Positions 19,816-33,646 of a stretch of 64,000 nucleotides of DNA are shown here, in pieces. The notes beneath the pieces are model-generated. The model was not told where the DNA came from. It was given only the letters and a program-made list of their open reading frames with translations, and made no database searches. The DNA lies in NCBI RefSeq assembly GCF_019649055.1, contig NW_026570344.1, positions 1-64,000 on the forward strand, given 5' to 3'. Each line of letters opens with the position of its first letter. The first letter of the stretch is position 1. A program made the translations under genes and the position numbers. Source of the DNA: Paramacrobiotus metropolitanus (lineage: Eukaryota; Tardigrada; Eutardigrada; Parachela; Macrobiotidae).

Positions 19816-22800
19816 ATGAGTACCTGGGATGAACTGTTCCAGACTCTCCAGTCCTCTTCCGCCACCATCGCCCCGAAACCCACCGTGCCTACGAGCATGA
19901 CGAACGGCGTTGTGCCGTCGCCATCCTCCGCTCCCACCTTCGTCAACATTCCCATTCCCGCGGCATTTGCCCGTTACCAGATCAGCGCCTTGAACGGTAG
20001 CAGCACACTAAATAGTTCCCAAGGAACTAGCAAGGACACAGATGATCTCCCCGACGACACCCTGGCGCCCTTCATCCGACCGCGTTTGTCCACGTGGGGA
20101 TCGACCATCTCCGATTCCAGCTGCTCCGGCATGAGCACGGTGTCCTCTGCCAGCAATCTCCATGCGGGACCATCGCGGCGAAGAGGGAAAGCTGTGCAGG
20201 TACGCATTTTACTACTTTGGCTATAGATTGATGGTGAGAAGCCAAAGCGCGAAGGACCCTTCCGGGTTGTCGACTTTCCAGGAATGTAATGTGATTTTGT
20301 GGCTTTTGTTTGCGTTATGCCGATGCGCATTGTGAAGTTGTAGCGAATTTTACGTCGGCGCGACCGTAAATCTATGCATTTCGTGTTTCATGTTTGTGTG
20401 CTGTGTAACAAAGTGAAACAGTTCACGTAAATCATTTACGTGTTTAAGACTTTAAGTGTTTATCATTTACGGTAAATGATGAACACTGGCGAGACACTTT
20501 GCATCATAATGGCACGGGTTCCTAGCTTGGTGTGGGTCAGTCCGAACGTTTTGCAGTTTTCTTGTCGATTTGGTATTTTTTTCAAATTTTGTGCATGGCA
20601 CACTAAGTTTGTGGCGCAGTGGGAATATGTTTACCTGTTTAGTGTTTACTATCATTTTACATAAAATTATTGTATCATTCTTCTGTTTTAGCAGACACCC
20701 GTCGACCGCACTATCAGCTCACCGGCCGCCGTGTCCAGTGCCCCGGCCTCGAAACGGCGCTATACTTGCCCGAGTTCCACATTTAAGCGGCACTGCCAGA
20801 AGATCAGCGACGTGGAGTCGGACATCAGTGACAACGAGACGGAATCTTTTCCCTCGCGTGATACACCCATGGAGACGGATGTGAACGGTGTCGCCGCCAA
20901 GGATTTGGCAGTCTGCTCCAAAGCCACTCGCCTGGGACATCTCGAGCTGAAAATCGTCCGCCAGCCGGAAAATCATCATCGCGCCAGGTAAGCCTGCGTG
21001 CCTGGGCCCAAATCATAGCTTTCACACAGAATAGGCAGGGGATAAAAAGGGAGTTTAGCCGGGCTTATTGCTTTGACATTTGATACTTGAGGGGCAGTTA
21101 GGATAATTTAACGGAGCATTTTCGGTGTGGGGTTGGTAATGTAATGCTGTGCCCTGATTTAAATTGTTATCGACTTTAAAACTCAAGAAACCGTTCGGTG
21201 GTTTTGCGGTGATTGATAATGATCCTGCTTTATTAAAATTGAAGATTATTAACGTTTATAATATTGTCTTGGAAGGGGGAATCGTTGTCTCTTACATGTA
21301 TCGATATATTTGGTATACCTTGGTGAAACCACGCCGCCAGTGTAATGAAGCCCGAAATTTAATTTACCTGGTTATTTTATCGTGCGGTATGGTGCTCCTA
21401 GTGAATAGTTGTGCGCTTTTCATGAATTGAATTTATTTTTTATTTAGGTACCAGAAAGAAGGTAGCCGCGGTTGCATAAAGGATCGCACCGGGAACTCAT
21501 GCCCTGCGGTGCAGCTGACCGGATATACAGGCAGTGGTGCGATCATTCAAGCGTTTATCGGTACCGAAAGTGGCCCCGTACGACCACATCCCTTGTACCG
21601 TGTGTGTAAAGTCGGCGGGAAGCACAGCACGCCCTGCCGTGAGCGCAACCTAGAAGGAAGCATTTATGCGCTGGAAATGGATCTTTTACGGGAAAACGGT
21701 TATTTGTTAAGGTATGTTGGACTGTAAAACTTCCCGATAGTCATGTTGCATTTCTTTGGGTTATTAAATTGAATGTATAGAAATACTGTTAAAATCACAG
21801 GACAGTTTCTGGCTTGAAGTTTTAGGAAATTTTGACAGTAATGAGGCGTTCTGTGTACGACTCTTTCGGCTGCACTTCAAAATTTTGTTTTCTCGAATAT
21901 GCAGCTTTTCTTATTATGGAAGAGTGAGAAAATTGATGAGTGTAATCCTCAGAAGTAATTAGTAAAATTAGGCATTATTTTACGCAGTGTGGATTGTCTG
22001 GGCATCATGAAACTGCGCAATGCGGACTTCGAGCAGATTGCCGATGCCGAGGAGCTGGCGAAGAGGCGCAAACGCAGCCCGAAAGTGCGTCTAATATTTC
22101 GCTGCGTCGTTAAAATGCCCGATGGGACTAGCGAATCCCTCCAAGTGGCGTCCACACCCATCTGCTGCAGTAAGACCGTAGTAATTGTTGCTTGTAATGG
22201 GATTATGTTTTGAATTATTATCATGCTTTAGCTCCGTCGCCGGGTGTACCGGAAATCCATTTCATCTCGCACACCTCCGCGCCTGTATCGGGTGGCGTTG
22301 ACATTGTTATTATTGGCCGAAATTTTGTGAAGGATGATAGTAAAATTTGGATTTTGGAGAAGAACGACGGTAATTTGTTTAACAATTTCTTGTAAATAAA
22401 GGAGTTATTTATTAAATCATAAGCAGGGCTTAAGCGAAGGTAGTGTACTAAATTTCGTGTGTTTTCAGATGAGGGAGTAATTTGGGAACGGGAAGTGCCG
22501 TTGTTAATGGAGAATTTCAATCAGGTCCATCTGGTGGGTTCGGTCCCGCCATACAAAGATCTCACCATTACCAAACCAGTAGAAAACCTGAGCTTGGTGG
22601 TGCGCAATAAAGGCGGCAAGCAGAGTGAGCCGCACTCTTTTAAATACACTCCAGGTATGTTACTGTGCTGTTGTACTGATTTCTGATTTTTTGTATGTAT
22701 TGGTAGCAGTTTCTGGAGAGACAGCTTTCGAATAAGTTTTCAAGCATTTTGTCAAATTTCGAACTTTTCCAGTAATTGCGTCGCTGTTTCCGCAATTCGG

Positions 22801-24622
22801 TCATCTTTCCACGATTTTAGCTTCAGCAGCATGAGCATTGCTGATCGTTGCAACTTCGTAGTCGAAACTTGAGGGAAACCGGTGTTATATTTTTGGTTGT
22901 ATGTCTGACATGAATGACAACAGATTTTTGGCATCGTTGCCAGAAGCGTGATAAATATGTTTGTGAGCGGCACAAGGGTTCAGCGAAAATTAGCGCACTG
23001 TAAGAAGGAAGTCCATAAAATAAACATGTTGTTGTGACTTCTACCGTACTTGTATTAGTGGCTTGCGAACACGTGTGCTGGGATCACACGTGTTGTCTTG
23101 TAGGGACTGTCGATCGCAGCGCCCATGTACCGCGAGGCGCGAAGTACTTCGATGTTTTAAAAAGGATTCCTTTTATACTACTACTGCTACTGGATGCGTA
23201 ATTTATTCATGAGTTGTCATGAATTGTTTTACTCAGTGAGTCTTTGAAATGACATTAAAAGCAGCAGGCGGTTTGCTAAGTGGATGGTAACGTTTTGGCT
23301 GGAATTTGTCGAGGTCATCTGAATACTAATACTGAGTGGGTTGTAGGAGCCAATAAGTCGACGATAAAGCGAAAAGAATAGTTGAAGTGGCAGGAATACT
23401 TTTTTTAGAAACAACGCAAAAATGGCTCAGTTCACGATGAAATCTAACGAGTTAGCACAGGTTTTTGGATTGAATTTAAAAAAGTTGCACTTCTAGGTGC
23501 AAATTGTCGATAAACTTTAATTCTAAATTTATGACATTCAAAAGGAAAAAGGTGCACAAAAGTCAGTTGCCAATGGGGAAATAAACATCTCGCTGATTTA
23601 GGGCACTTGCACTCTGGAATTGCGTGCTATGTGCTACGTAGCTGATCAGTCTGCTAATCGGATTGAACAGGAACTCGGAAAATCTTTTTATAGAGACATA
23701 GAGTTGGTCCAAATTAATCGATCAGTTTTTCCTGTGGGTTGTTTTGACTTTATGTAATTATTTTCACAGATGAATCGATTATGCGGCATTTCTCCCGTTC
23801 CCGCTCCGTCCCGGGCCCAGTCCCGCCGCCATTGACCCTATCAGCGTCTTCCTCGTTAAGCAGCGCGTCACTGGCGTCGTTAGAGTCGAAGGAATCAGCC
23901 GGCAATGCCACACCGACATCCTATCATAACCACAACGGCCTGATGCACTCGCCGCCGGTCCACCCACCGACCAGCTCAGCTTCCCTGGCCACGCCACCGG
24001 CCAACAATCCCAATAGCTCTTTCCAGTACTGTATTCAGTTACCGGGCTCCAACCAGCCCATCTATATCACTATTCCGCAGACAGCTAGTGGCATGCAGAC
24101 GTCCACGACCGATACGTACCATAATGTCCATGCTGGACGTGCAGGTTAGTGGTAATCCTAATTTATGCAGCGTGAGACCGCGTAGATGCGAAACTTCGAT
24201 TTGAACGAACGCTTTTGCTGTGGACAGGTACGACATCGGTGGCTTCCGCACATGCAAACGCTCATCCTGGCAGCAACGTTGTCACCGTGGATCTCAGTCA
24301 GTTGCCGATGCCGGGCAACAATGATCCCATGCTGAGCACCGGTTGTGCTCAGTCACCGCAGAGTTTCTACACCGACCAAATGAACGCCTCACCTAGCATG
24401 ATAGGGGAAAACGGAGCGGCTATGACCGATGAGGATTTGTTCAATGAACTCCTCCGGGATATTTTGGGTCCTTCGGAGGACCAAGACATGAATGGTTTCG
24501 GTGACGGGAATGAGCAGGCAGCACTAGCTGCGGCATCCTTAAGCGCGCTGGACATCAACTACGAGATGCGCGGCAATGGACAGTACCGGCCAACGGGAAA
24601 TCGAGAAGGGAAACCGTACTAA
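19816..24622 (+). CDS. NFAT5: NFAT5-like Rel-homology transcription factor
   Basis: Eight coding exons join in phase to 738 codons: 19816-20199, 20695-20987, 21448-21711, 21988-22169, 22232-22369, 22469-22654, 23770-24144, 24228-24622. Exon 1 starts with ATG directly after an acceptor (ggatttgcag). The Rel-homology DNA-binding domain has RYQKEGSRG (recognition loop), VRPHPLYRVCKVGG, TPCRER and VDCLGIMKLRNADFE. The IPT dimerisation domain follows: PGVPEIHFISHTS, GVDIVIIGRNFVKD, HLVGSVPPYKD. These match NFAT5 (TonEBP), the calcineurin-independent member, better than NFATc. The C-terminal half is Ser/Pro/Gln rich, with an acidic TDEDLFNELLRDILG motif that resembles a transactivation segment. No calcineurin-docking PxIxIT site was found. 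NFAT5 acts in the nucleus in osmotic-stress transcription. That role here is inferred from family. Confidence 0.93.
20690..20694 (+). promoter_or_regulatory. NAGNAG tandem splice acceptor of NFAT exon 2
   Basis: The intron 1 end reads ttttagcag|ACA. Either AG can be used, giving exon starts at 20692 (adding one Gln) or 20695, both in frame. This is a likely source of a one-residue isoform. Confidence 0.6.
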
Positions 24623-25617
24623 GCTTGCTGCACGCTGCGTCGTGTGCGCAGTGATTGGGCGGCTGCCCGAGAGGCCGAGGAGATTTTGTGAAGGTGCATT
24701 TCTTGGCGGTGAAGGAAGAGGAACGGTGGGGAAATATATTTCGGAATTATTATTCTACTTTTTGTTGGTGTTTAACAAACAAATTATGGAATTGAAGCGG
24801 GAATGTGATCAACTACAGTTTTGCTTGGAATTATTAGTGACTTTATAGAATTTGTTCTTGGATAAGTGGTTGTTTTGTTTTTGTGCGGTGGAACTACGAA
24901 TTTTGGATGTAGATTTTCGCAGTTTTTTGTTATAATCTGGTGAAAATGAAGTGATGGGGCAAAATTCATTTTTGATGGTAATCAGTTTGATGGAAAATGC
25001 GAGATTCGAATTTATGGCATTGGCGGTCATTAAAAATTGGTCATGTTTTTCTCTCCTACAGTTTATATGACTGACTGCCATGGTGCTTCTTGAAGAATTC
25101 GTAGTGGCCTGATGGCTGCAGTATGAGCAGAAATCAATTGTTTATAAAAATATTTAGCGTAAATTTGGTATGGAGTTGATTCAAGTTTTTAGAAATTTTG
25201 AACTAACAAGTAAGAGAATGTTTTGAATATGACGAAGTCCGTGCAAAATTTGTATTTGTATCAGCCAGACTTTATGGGTTTAAGTATTTTCTTAAGTTTG
25301 TCTTTGAAATTTTAAATTCGACCTTTGAAATATTCATTTTGATACGTATGTAAACGTAACTGTGATTAGCCACGCGCCAAGACGGCGAGACGCAGCCAAG
25401 GCGGCGAGACGCATGGTCAGCTGATCCGGCATTTTAAATACTTTATAACTCGTAATCAAAAATGAGGAACATTCGTACAGTTATACAGAGTGCAATATGT
25501 GGCGCATGATGCATGGTTTTTTCTCCTTAAGAATATTGCCAAAACTTAATAAAAATAAAAACTTTTTGGTAATCTCGATACTTTCTGTGCAGTCCACAGA
25601 CACATATTAAATTATTC
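24623..25617. other. 3' region between NFAT and the convergent secreted-protein gene
   Basis: AT-rich and noncoding; it should hold the 3' untranslated regions of both convergent genes. A short imperfect direct repeat (aRgacggcgagacgca kind) occurs at about 25378-25412. Nothing else was seen. Confidence 0.5.
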
Positions 25618-26610
25618 TCAGCAACGTTTTCCATGATGTTGGAAGAACAATTTGCTATCACCATAATCAGAAGCCACAAACTGATCGGTCAGAATCACAT
25701 CTGCTATTAATTCTCTTGTATCCGATCCATCCGGAAGTGTCGCATTAGCGTACACCTGATACAGCAGCGTATTCGCCGGAATCTTTGCCAGTGATTCCCG
25801 AAAATCGGTTGGGTCCGTCGAGCTCATGGCGATCGCCGGATTGGCGACAAAAGTCAGCACCGTCGGTGCCCGGGGAACGCCCACTTCCTCTCCATCCGGC
25901 TCGGTCATGGCGTGCAAAAGCACCGGCAATTTAACTCCGTCCAGCGGGCGGTTGCACTTTCCACCGGACAGCTTATGAATCGCCGTGGTAAACGACTGGC
26001 CCAGCCCCGCCAACAACTGGCTGTATGAGCGCGGCAGCGGCACCCAGTTGCTGAGATTACGGGCGAAGAAATTCCGATCCGTTCCCTGTCCGCCCAGTCC
26101 GGCTTCGTCGTCCACGGCAAAAAGATTAAGCGAGGGCTGGCCGTCGAGGAAGAGCTTCAACGTCACGGCGGGAATGATGTTCTGCATGTTGTAGAACGCC
26201 AGAGACAGACGCGCCAGCCCGGCCACGCTGACCCCGGGCTGAAAGATCCCGGTGTACGGGGAAGTGCGGCTAGTGCGCCAAGTAATCAGGCCCACGGTGC
26301 CGAAGCGGTGCAGAATACGATGCCGGTGCGGAGGATATTCGTCGGAAGTAATGGTGAATACTTTGCGAGCGAATTTCGGACTGATTCCGGTGACTTCGGG
26401 GGAACTCGTGGGTAGAGATTCGTTGGCGGGATACCGGCTGCTGAGAATACTGGCCCATATCACGGACTGTTTATCCAACGCGGAAAGGGAAGCGTAATTA
26501 CCGGGCAGTGAACCCTTTGCATTTGCACCGTGACTGCTTGTTACGCTTACTGTGAACACGCATATGACAGCTGCTACAACGAAATAAAGTATTCGGGTTT
26601 CTATATACAT
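25618..26610 (-). CDS. Intronless secreted protein, distantly catalase-like
   Basis: A 330-residue single-exon frame with ATG at 26610. Residues 1-31 form a signal peptide (hydrophobic LYFVVAAVICVFTVSV, cleavage likely near GANA). Visible blocks are HRHRILHRFGTVGLITWR, PYTGIFQPGVSVAGLARLS, VTLKLFLDGQPSLNLFA, RNFFARNLSNWVPLP and a C-terminal FVASDYGDSKLFFQHH. The spacing (His start, F...G...R-S, then K-F and an FF-R/N block) resembles the catalase-fold family of bacterial and fungal uncharacterised proteins, but the heme ligand cannot be assigned with certainty. All other intact conserved genes here have introns. An intronless frame of this size suggests retroposition or horizontal acquisition. 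Coding certainty is high; the function is a weak guess. Confidence 0.8.
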   Translation of the reverse strand: MYIETRILYFVVAAVICVFTVSVTSSHGANAKGSLPGNYASLSALDKQSVIWASILSSRYPANESLPTSSPEVTGISPKFARKVFTITSDEYPPHRHRILHRFGTVGLITWRTSRTSPYTGIFQPGVSVAGLARLSLAFYNMQNIIPAVTLKLFLDGQPSLNLFAVDDEAGLGGQGTDRNFFARNLSNWVPLPRSYSQLLAGLGQSFTTAIHKLSGGKCNRPLDGVKLPVLLHAMTEPDGEEVGVPRAPTVLTFVANPAIAMSSTDPTDFRESLAKIPANTLLYQVYANATLPDGSDTRELIADVILTDQFVASDYGDSKLFFQHHGKRC

Positions 26611-27677
26611 TTTTTTAAAAATGCCACAGATTACGGTGAATAGGTGAACCGATTATTTGCAATCAGAATTGCTAACTTCGATCATTTACTACCCACAATG
26701 GCATGTTTACTTCGGAATAAAGCCATTTATATGGAATTTCGGATATTTTAGAAATGCGAAACACACTGGCGTAATTTTGATTGCTCATTTATCACCCTGT
26801 AAGGAGCAACAAGCGCTGTTAATGCAGTATTTACGTAGGATTATGGTCTATGCGGACGTAATCGTTAAAAAGACAATATCAACCACACTTCCGGACATAA
26901 AAAAGGTTCATTAATCATCGCCTCCAAGCTACAAAACAACAAGTGCGTACCTAGTACTACAATATTAGTGCTCTACCGTTGTAAAAAATGAAATCTTTAC
27001 GCAGCAGTTGTGCTTCGCCGGCAGCGACGGATTTATATCGTGCGACGACAAAATAACGCCGAAGTTCCAGAAACGTTGGTCGAGCCTAGGCACAATTTTT
27101 TGCCGGCGGTATATTAGAAAACCAGGTAAAGGTAAATTTCATTATTTGAATAATAATTATTGTTGACTATGAGCAATGCGTATGAGTAACATTTGGATGA
27201 CCTTGAGCAACTGATTTTTTCCCTTTCCTGTATAATATTATGATTATTTTCTTTCTTAGATATGATTTGCAAAGTAAAAACCGGCAGTTTATTTTGCAAC
27301 AAAACAGTTCTATAAGATTAACCTAGCCCGCTAGCTACAAGGCGTTCGCTAAAGCTATTTAAATTTGTTGTGTTTACTGCTTACTGTTCAGTATCTGCAG
27401 TGTATTTGGTAAATTACTACCGTTGGCCACAAAAGTTGTGGCGGCTCTGGTAGCCGCCACCAAAAGGCATCTACGCTCGCCTTTTAAAATGTAAGACGAG
27501 TCGTAAGACAGGCACATTTTCACGGTAACGCTTTTTTAAATTTCAGTTTGTGTTTTTACTGTTTTAGTGTTTTAGTCTGTAGTTACTTTGGTTTAGTTTG
27601 AAATATTTTTGTTATTGTTTACCTCTCGTGGCTGTTTTTTGGATATTTTAGTATACATTAACCTAAATAAGTTGGAA
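26611..27677. other. Intergenic stretch between divergent genes
   Basis: Contains the presumed shared promoter region of the minus-strand secreted gene and plus-strand GALT. A perfect 9-bp stem (gtggcggct...agccgccac) lies at about 27439-27461. An 85-codon frame at 26657-26914 has no motif. No TATA box was identified with confidence. Confidence 0.4.
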
Positions 27678-30876
<3,199 letters not shown>

Positions 30877-31838
30877 GCCGAAACGAAAGAAAGAGTCCAT
30901 AATTTTGCATTCGCTGGTTTCTGACTGAATAGACTAATCGTTGATTTTATGCGTAGATTTTTCCCTAATTTGCAGTACTAGTACTGCTGCTGTTCGTAAT
31001 GGCGGAAGATTTTATACAAATTCAATGTGCTTTTATTCTGCAGTGATATATCGTACGCATTATTCTGTCGGTCTGACGATCAGTGCAACTTCGAGTTGTG
31101 ATTGCGGTGTTTGATTACTGTAACTGTGCTGCATAGAGGTTACTCTCGATCTACCAGTAGTGTTTGACAGTGTCCTCTGGATAGTCCCTTCATTCTGTAA
31201 TTGTGCAGTCCCTTTGGTGTTTGCCTGCCAGAAATATTATAGCTTATTGTGCGGCATCTCGAAAAGCTACCGTTAATGAGCAATCGAAGGAGCGTCAAAC
31301 TGATCTGCATCAAATTATCTGTTAGAAGTAGCCTTGTTCTATGCAGGAAGCTACGGCATTGTGTAAAGTTTGGGCTCTGTAAAAAACATGCAGCCAGGGC
31401 GAGCTTACCTGAAACCGCTTTACTCGTAGATGATGGTTTGTAATTGTTTGAAGTTTAGAAATCTGTCAGTATACTAAGTTCATAATAGAATTTACAAAGT
31501 GGCCGGTGTGAAGCATTGTTCTCAACATCATCACCTCAAATACATACACCATTACCTCTCAAGTACAAGTACACTCAAGAACTTACTATATCTAGAACTT
31601 ACTGTTCTCACACTATAGTAAGTACTTGGTACACTAAATAAAACTTTTCCTGATACATGTATAGAAAGCCGGAAGCACCGAAATAATCCCACTACCGAAA
31701 TCAATAATTTTGTTGACTATACATTTCGATTATATGTTAAATTTTGCAAAACGAGTAATGGTGTTGCCTTTGCCGCAAATGACCGATCCACGGTCCACTG
31801 GACCATTCACTTATTGTTAGAGCGCAAGTTGTGCAGTA
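30877..31838. other. Intergenic stretch after GALT
   Basis: Noncoding. Contains repeated tacacc / cttactat words at 31550-31640 (a small degenerate microrepeat). No gene supported. Confidence 0.4.
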
Positions 31839-32529
31839 AGTTGAGGGAAGTGGGCCGGTACATGGTACCAAATTCGTGTACATGCACGAAAACGTTCACT
31901 TTCGCGCACTCCCAAACACTTTTTTGTTTCGGTTTATGACGTTTTGTAGCCAGAAGAATTGTATACATTGGCGTGAAAACCGTTTGTGCGCGCAACATCC
32001 GGTTCGGGAGTTATGGCTGCTGCAAAATTCCAAAATGTTTAAAGGCGTTCAGGTGTACCAAAAGTCTCATTATAGACCGATCTCTCTCAAATTTTTCACG
32101 TAAATGCGCATGTCTATGAAGATCGTTTTTACACCGAACCAGACTTCCATGATTTTTTTCAAATTTTAAAATGAATTTTAAAATTTTTGAAATTCATTTT
32201 AAAATTTGAAAAACATGATAGAACAGTGGATCGGTGTAAAAACGTTCTTCGTGGTTATGTGCATTTACGTGCAAAATTTGAGGGAGATCGGTCCATAATG
32301 AGACTTTTGGTACACCTGAACGCATTTAAACTTTTTGGAATTTTGCAACAGCCATAACTCCCGAACCGGATGTTGCGCGCACAAACGGTTTTCACACCCG
32401 TGTGTACAAATCTTCTGGCTACAAAAAGTCATAAACCGAAACAAAAATGTGTTTGGGAGTGCGCGAAAGTGAACGTTTTCGTGCATGTACACGAATTTGG
32501 TACCATGTACCGGCCCACTTCCCTTAACT
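31839..32529. mobile_element. Foldback element: near-perfect 345-bp inverted repeat
   Basis: The left arm from 31839 (agttgagggaagtgggccgg) and the right arm ending at 32529 are reverse complements with few mismatches over almost the whole 691 bp. The centre lies at about 32184 in an attttaaaattt-rich block. Each arm carries a related 75-90 codon frame pointing inward, which is a by-product of the symmetry. There is no transposase and no obvious target duplication. The structure would fold into a long hairpin if transcribed. Confidence 0.9.
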
Positions 32530-33646
32530 GTTGCCACTTGTCATGTAATGATATACAAGCCCAGCACGGATGAATAATGTCTTAGGATTTCGAGCATGTA
32601 AAAAGGTTAACTGCATATGTATTAAATAATGGCACGATGTTTATTACATTAAGGAGGCACGAACAAAATAAACAGGCGTGAGCAGAACCTGTTATTTTTG
32701 CTAATTCGCAGTTCGCTAATTTCAATGACAATTCGATATAATAACACATAGTAACAATCTGGGGATTTACAAACAGCCCATGTTAAGCTAATGGCCACCA
32801 TGGTAACAAGCTTTTGAGTGACCACTGGACTGTGGAATTGGGCTTTTCAGAAATTTGATGATGCAGGATTACTCTCGACACTGAGAAGATTCTGTAGAAC
32901 TTTAGAGCGTGCAGATTGGATGTGTAGAACGGGAGAACATTGAGTACAACGGCAAAGTGTCGAGGACCCTTGTTACTTAGTTAGTATTCATATAATAAGG
33001 TCCACAAAATGAGTTTTTCTGCCGCATCGCAAATTCTGAATGTACTCTGGTTTCCGGGGAGTGTACGATATCAGTAACTCGGAGTCGCTTTTAACGGTAC
33101 CTGTACGTGGAATATTAATTCTGATTTTAAATGCCAATTTGCTGACCTTCCCCATCCTGTACTGTTTTGTCATCGAACAGGAAAAAGTGACAGGGTTTAA
33201 AATAGGCAACGGCAGGTCTTTAGAATGCAAATTCTAGGTGAAGTACGAAGTCAGTTAAACTTACTAGTAACTATCACATCACAGAGCGATTGTCAAGAAA
33301 TCTGCGCCGAATTTTGTGAATGATCTTCGCGAATGAATTCCATTTACCCGACCACAGATATCAGATTTTGTTGTTCTTCCTTCAGCTCATTCTTGTTTTA
33401 AATGATTAACATGACACCATCTAACACATAAAGCGGAGAACAGACCCTCATATTATCGCCCTTTGACAGCAGAAAACCCCCAGAATTCTAAATACACCCT
33501 ATCATGATGCGAAATAAATAAGCTATGTGCAATAAATCAGCATCAAACTGCTTGCCTAGTCAAATATTTAAAGATATTTTGAGATTTACGTGCTGCAGCA
33601 CAATGTATACAATAAAAGAAGAAGCCATCCAAAAAGTCTCCATGGA
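32530..33646. other. Intergenic / 3' flank of the PKA regulatory subunit gene
   Basis: AT-rich and noncoding. It should include the 3' untranslated region of the minus-strand gene that ends at 33647. Frames of 65-98 codons occur without motifs. Confidence 0.4.

Noticed and set aside
31876-32537. Two similar 75-90 aa proteins on opposite strands
   Set aside because: They are mirror images produced by the foldback arms and have no protein motif.
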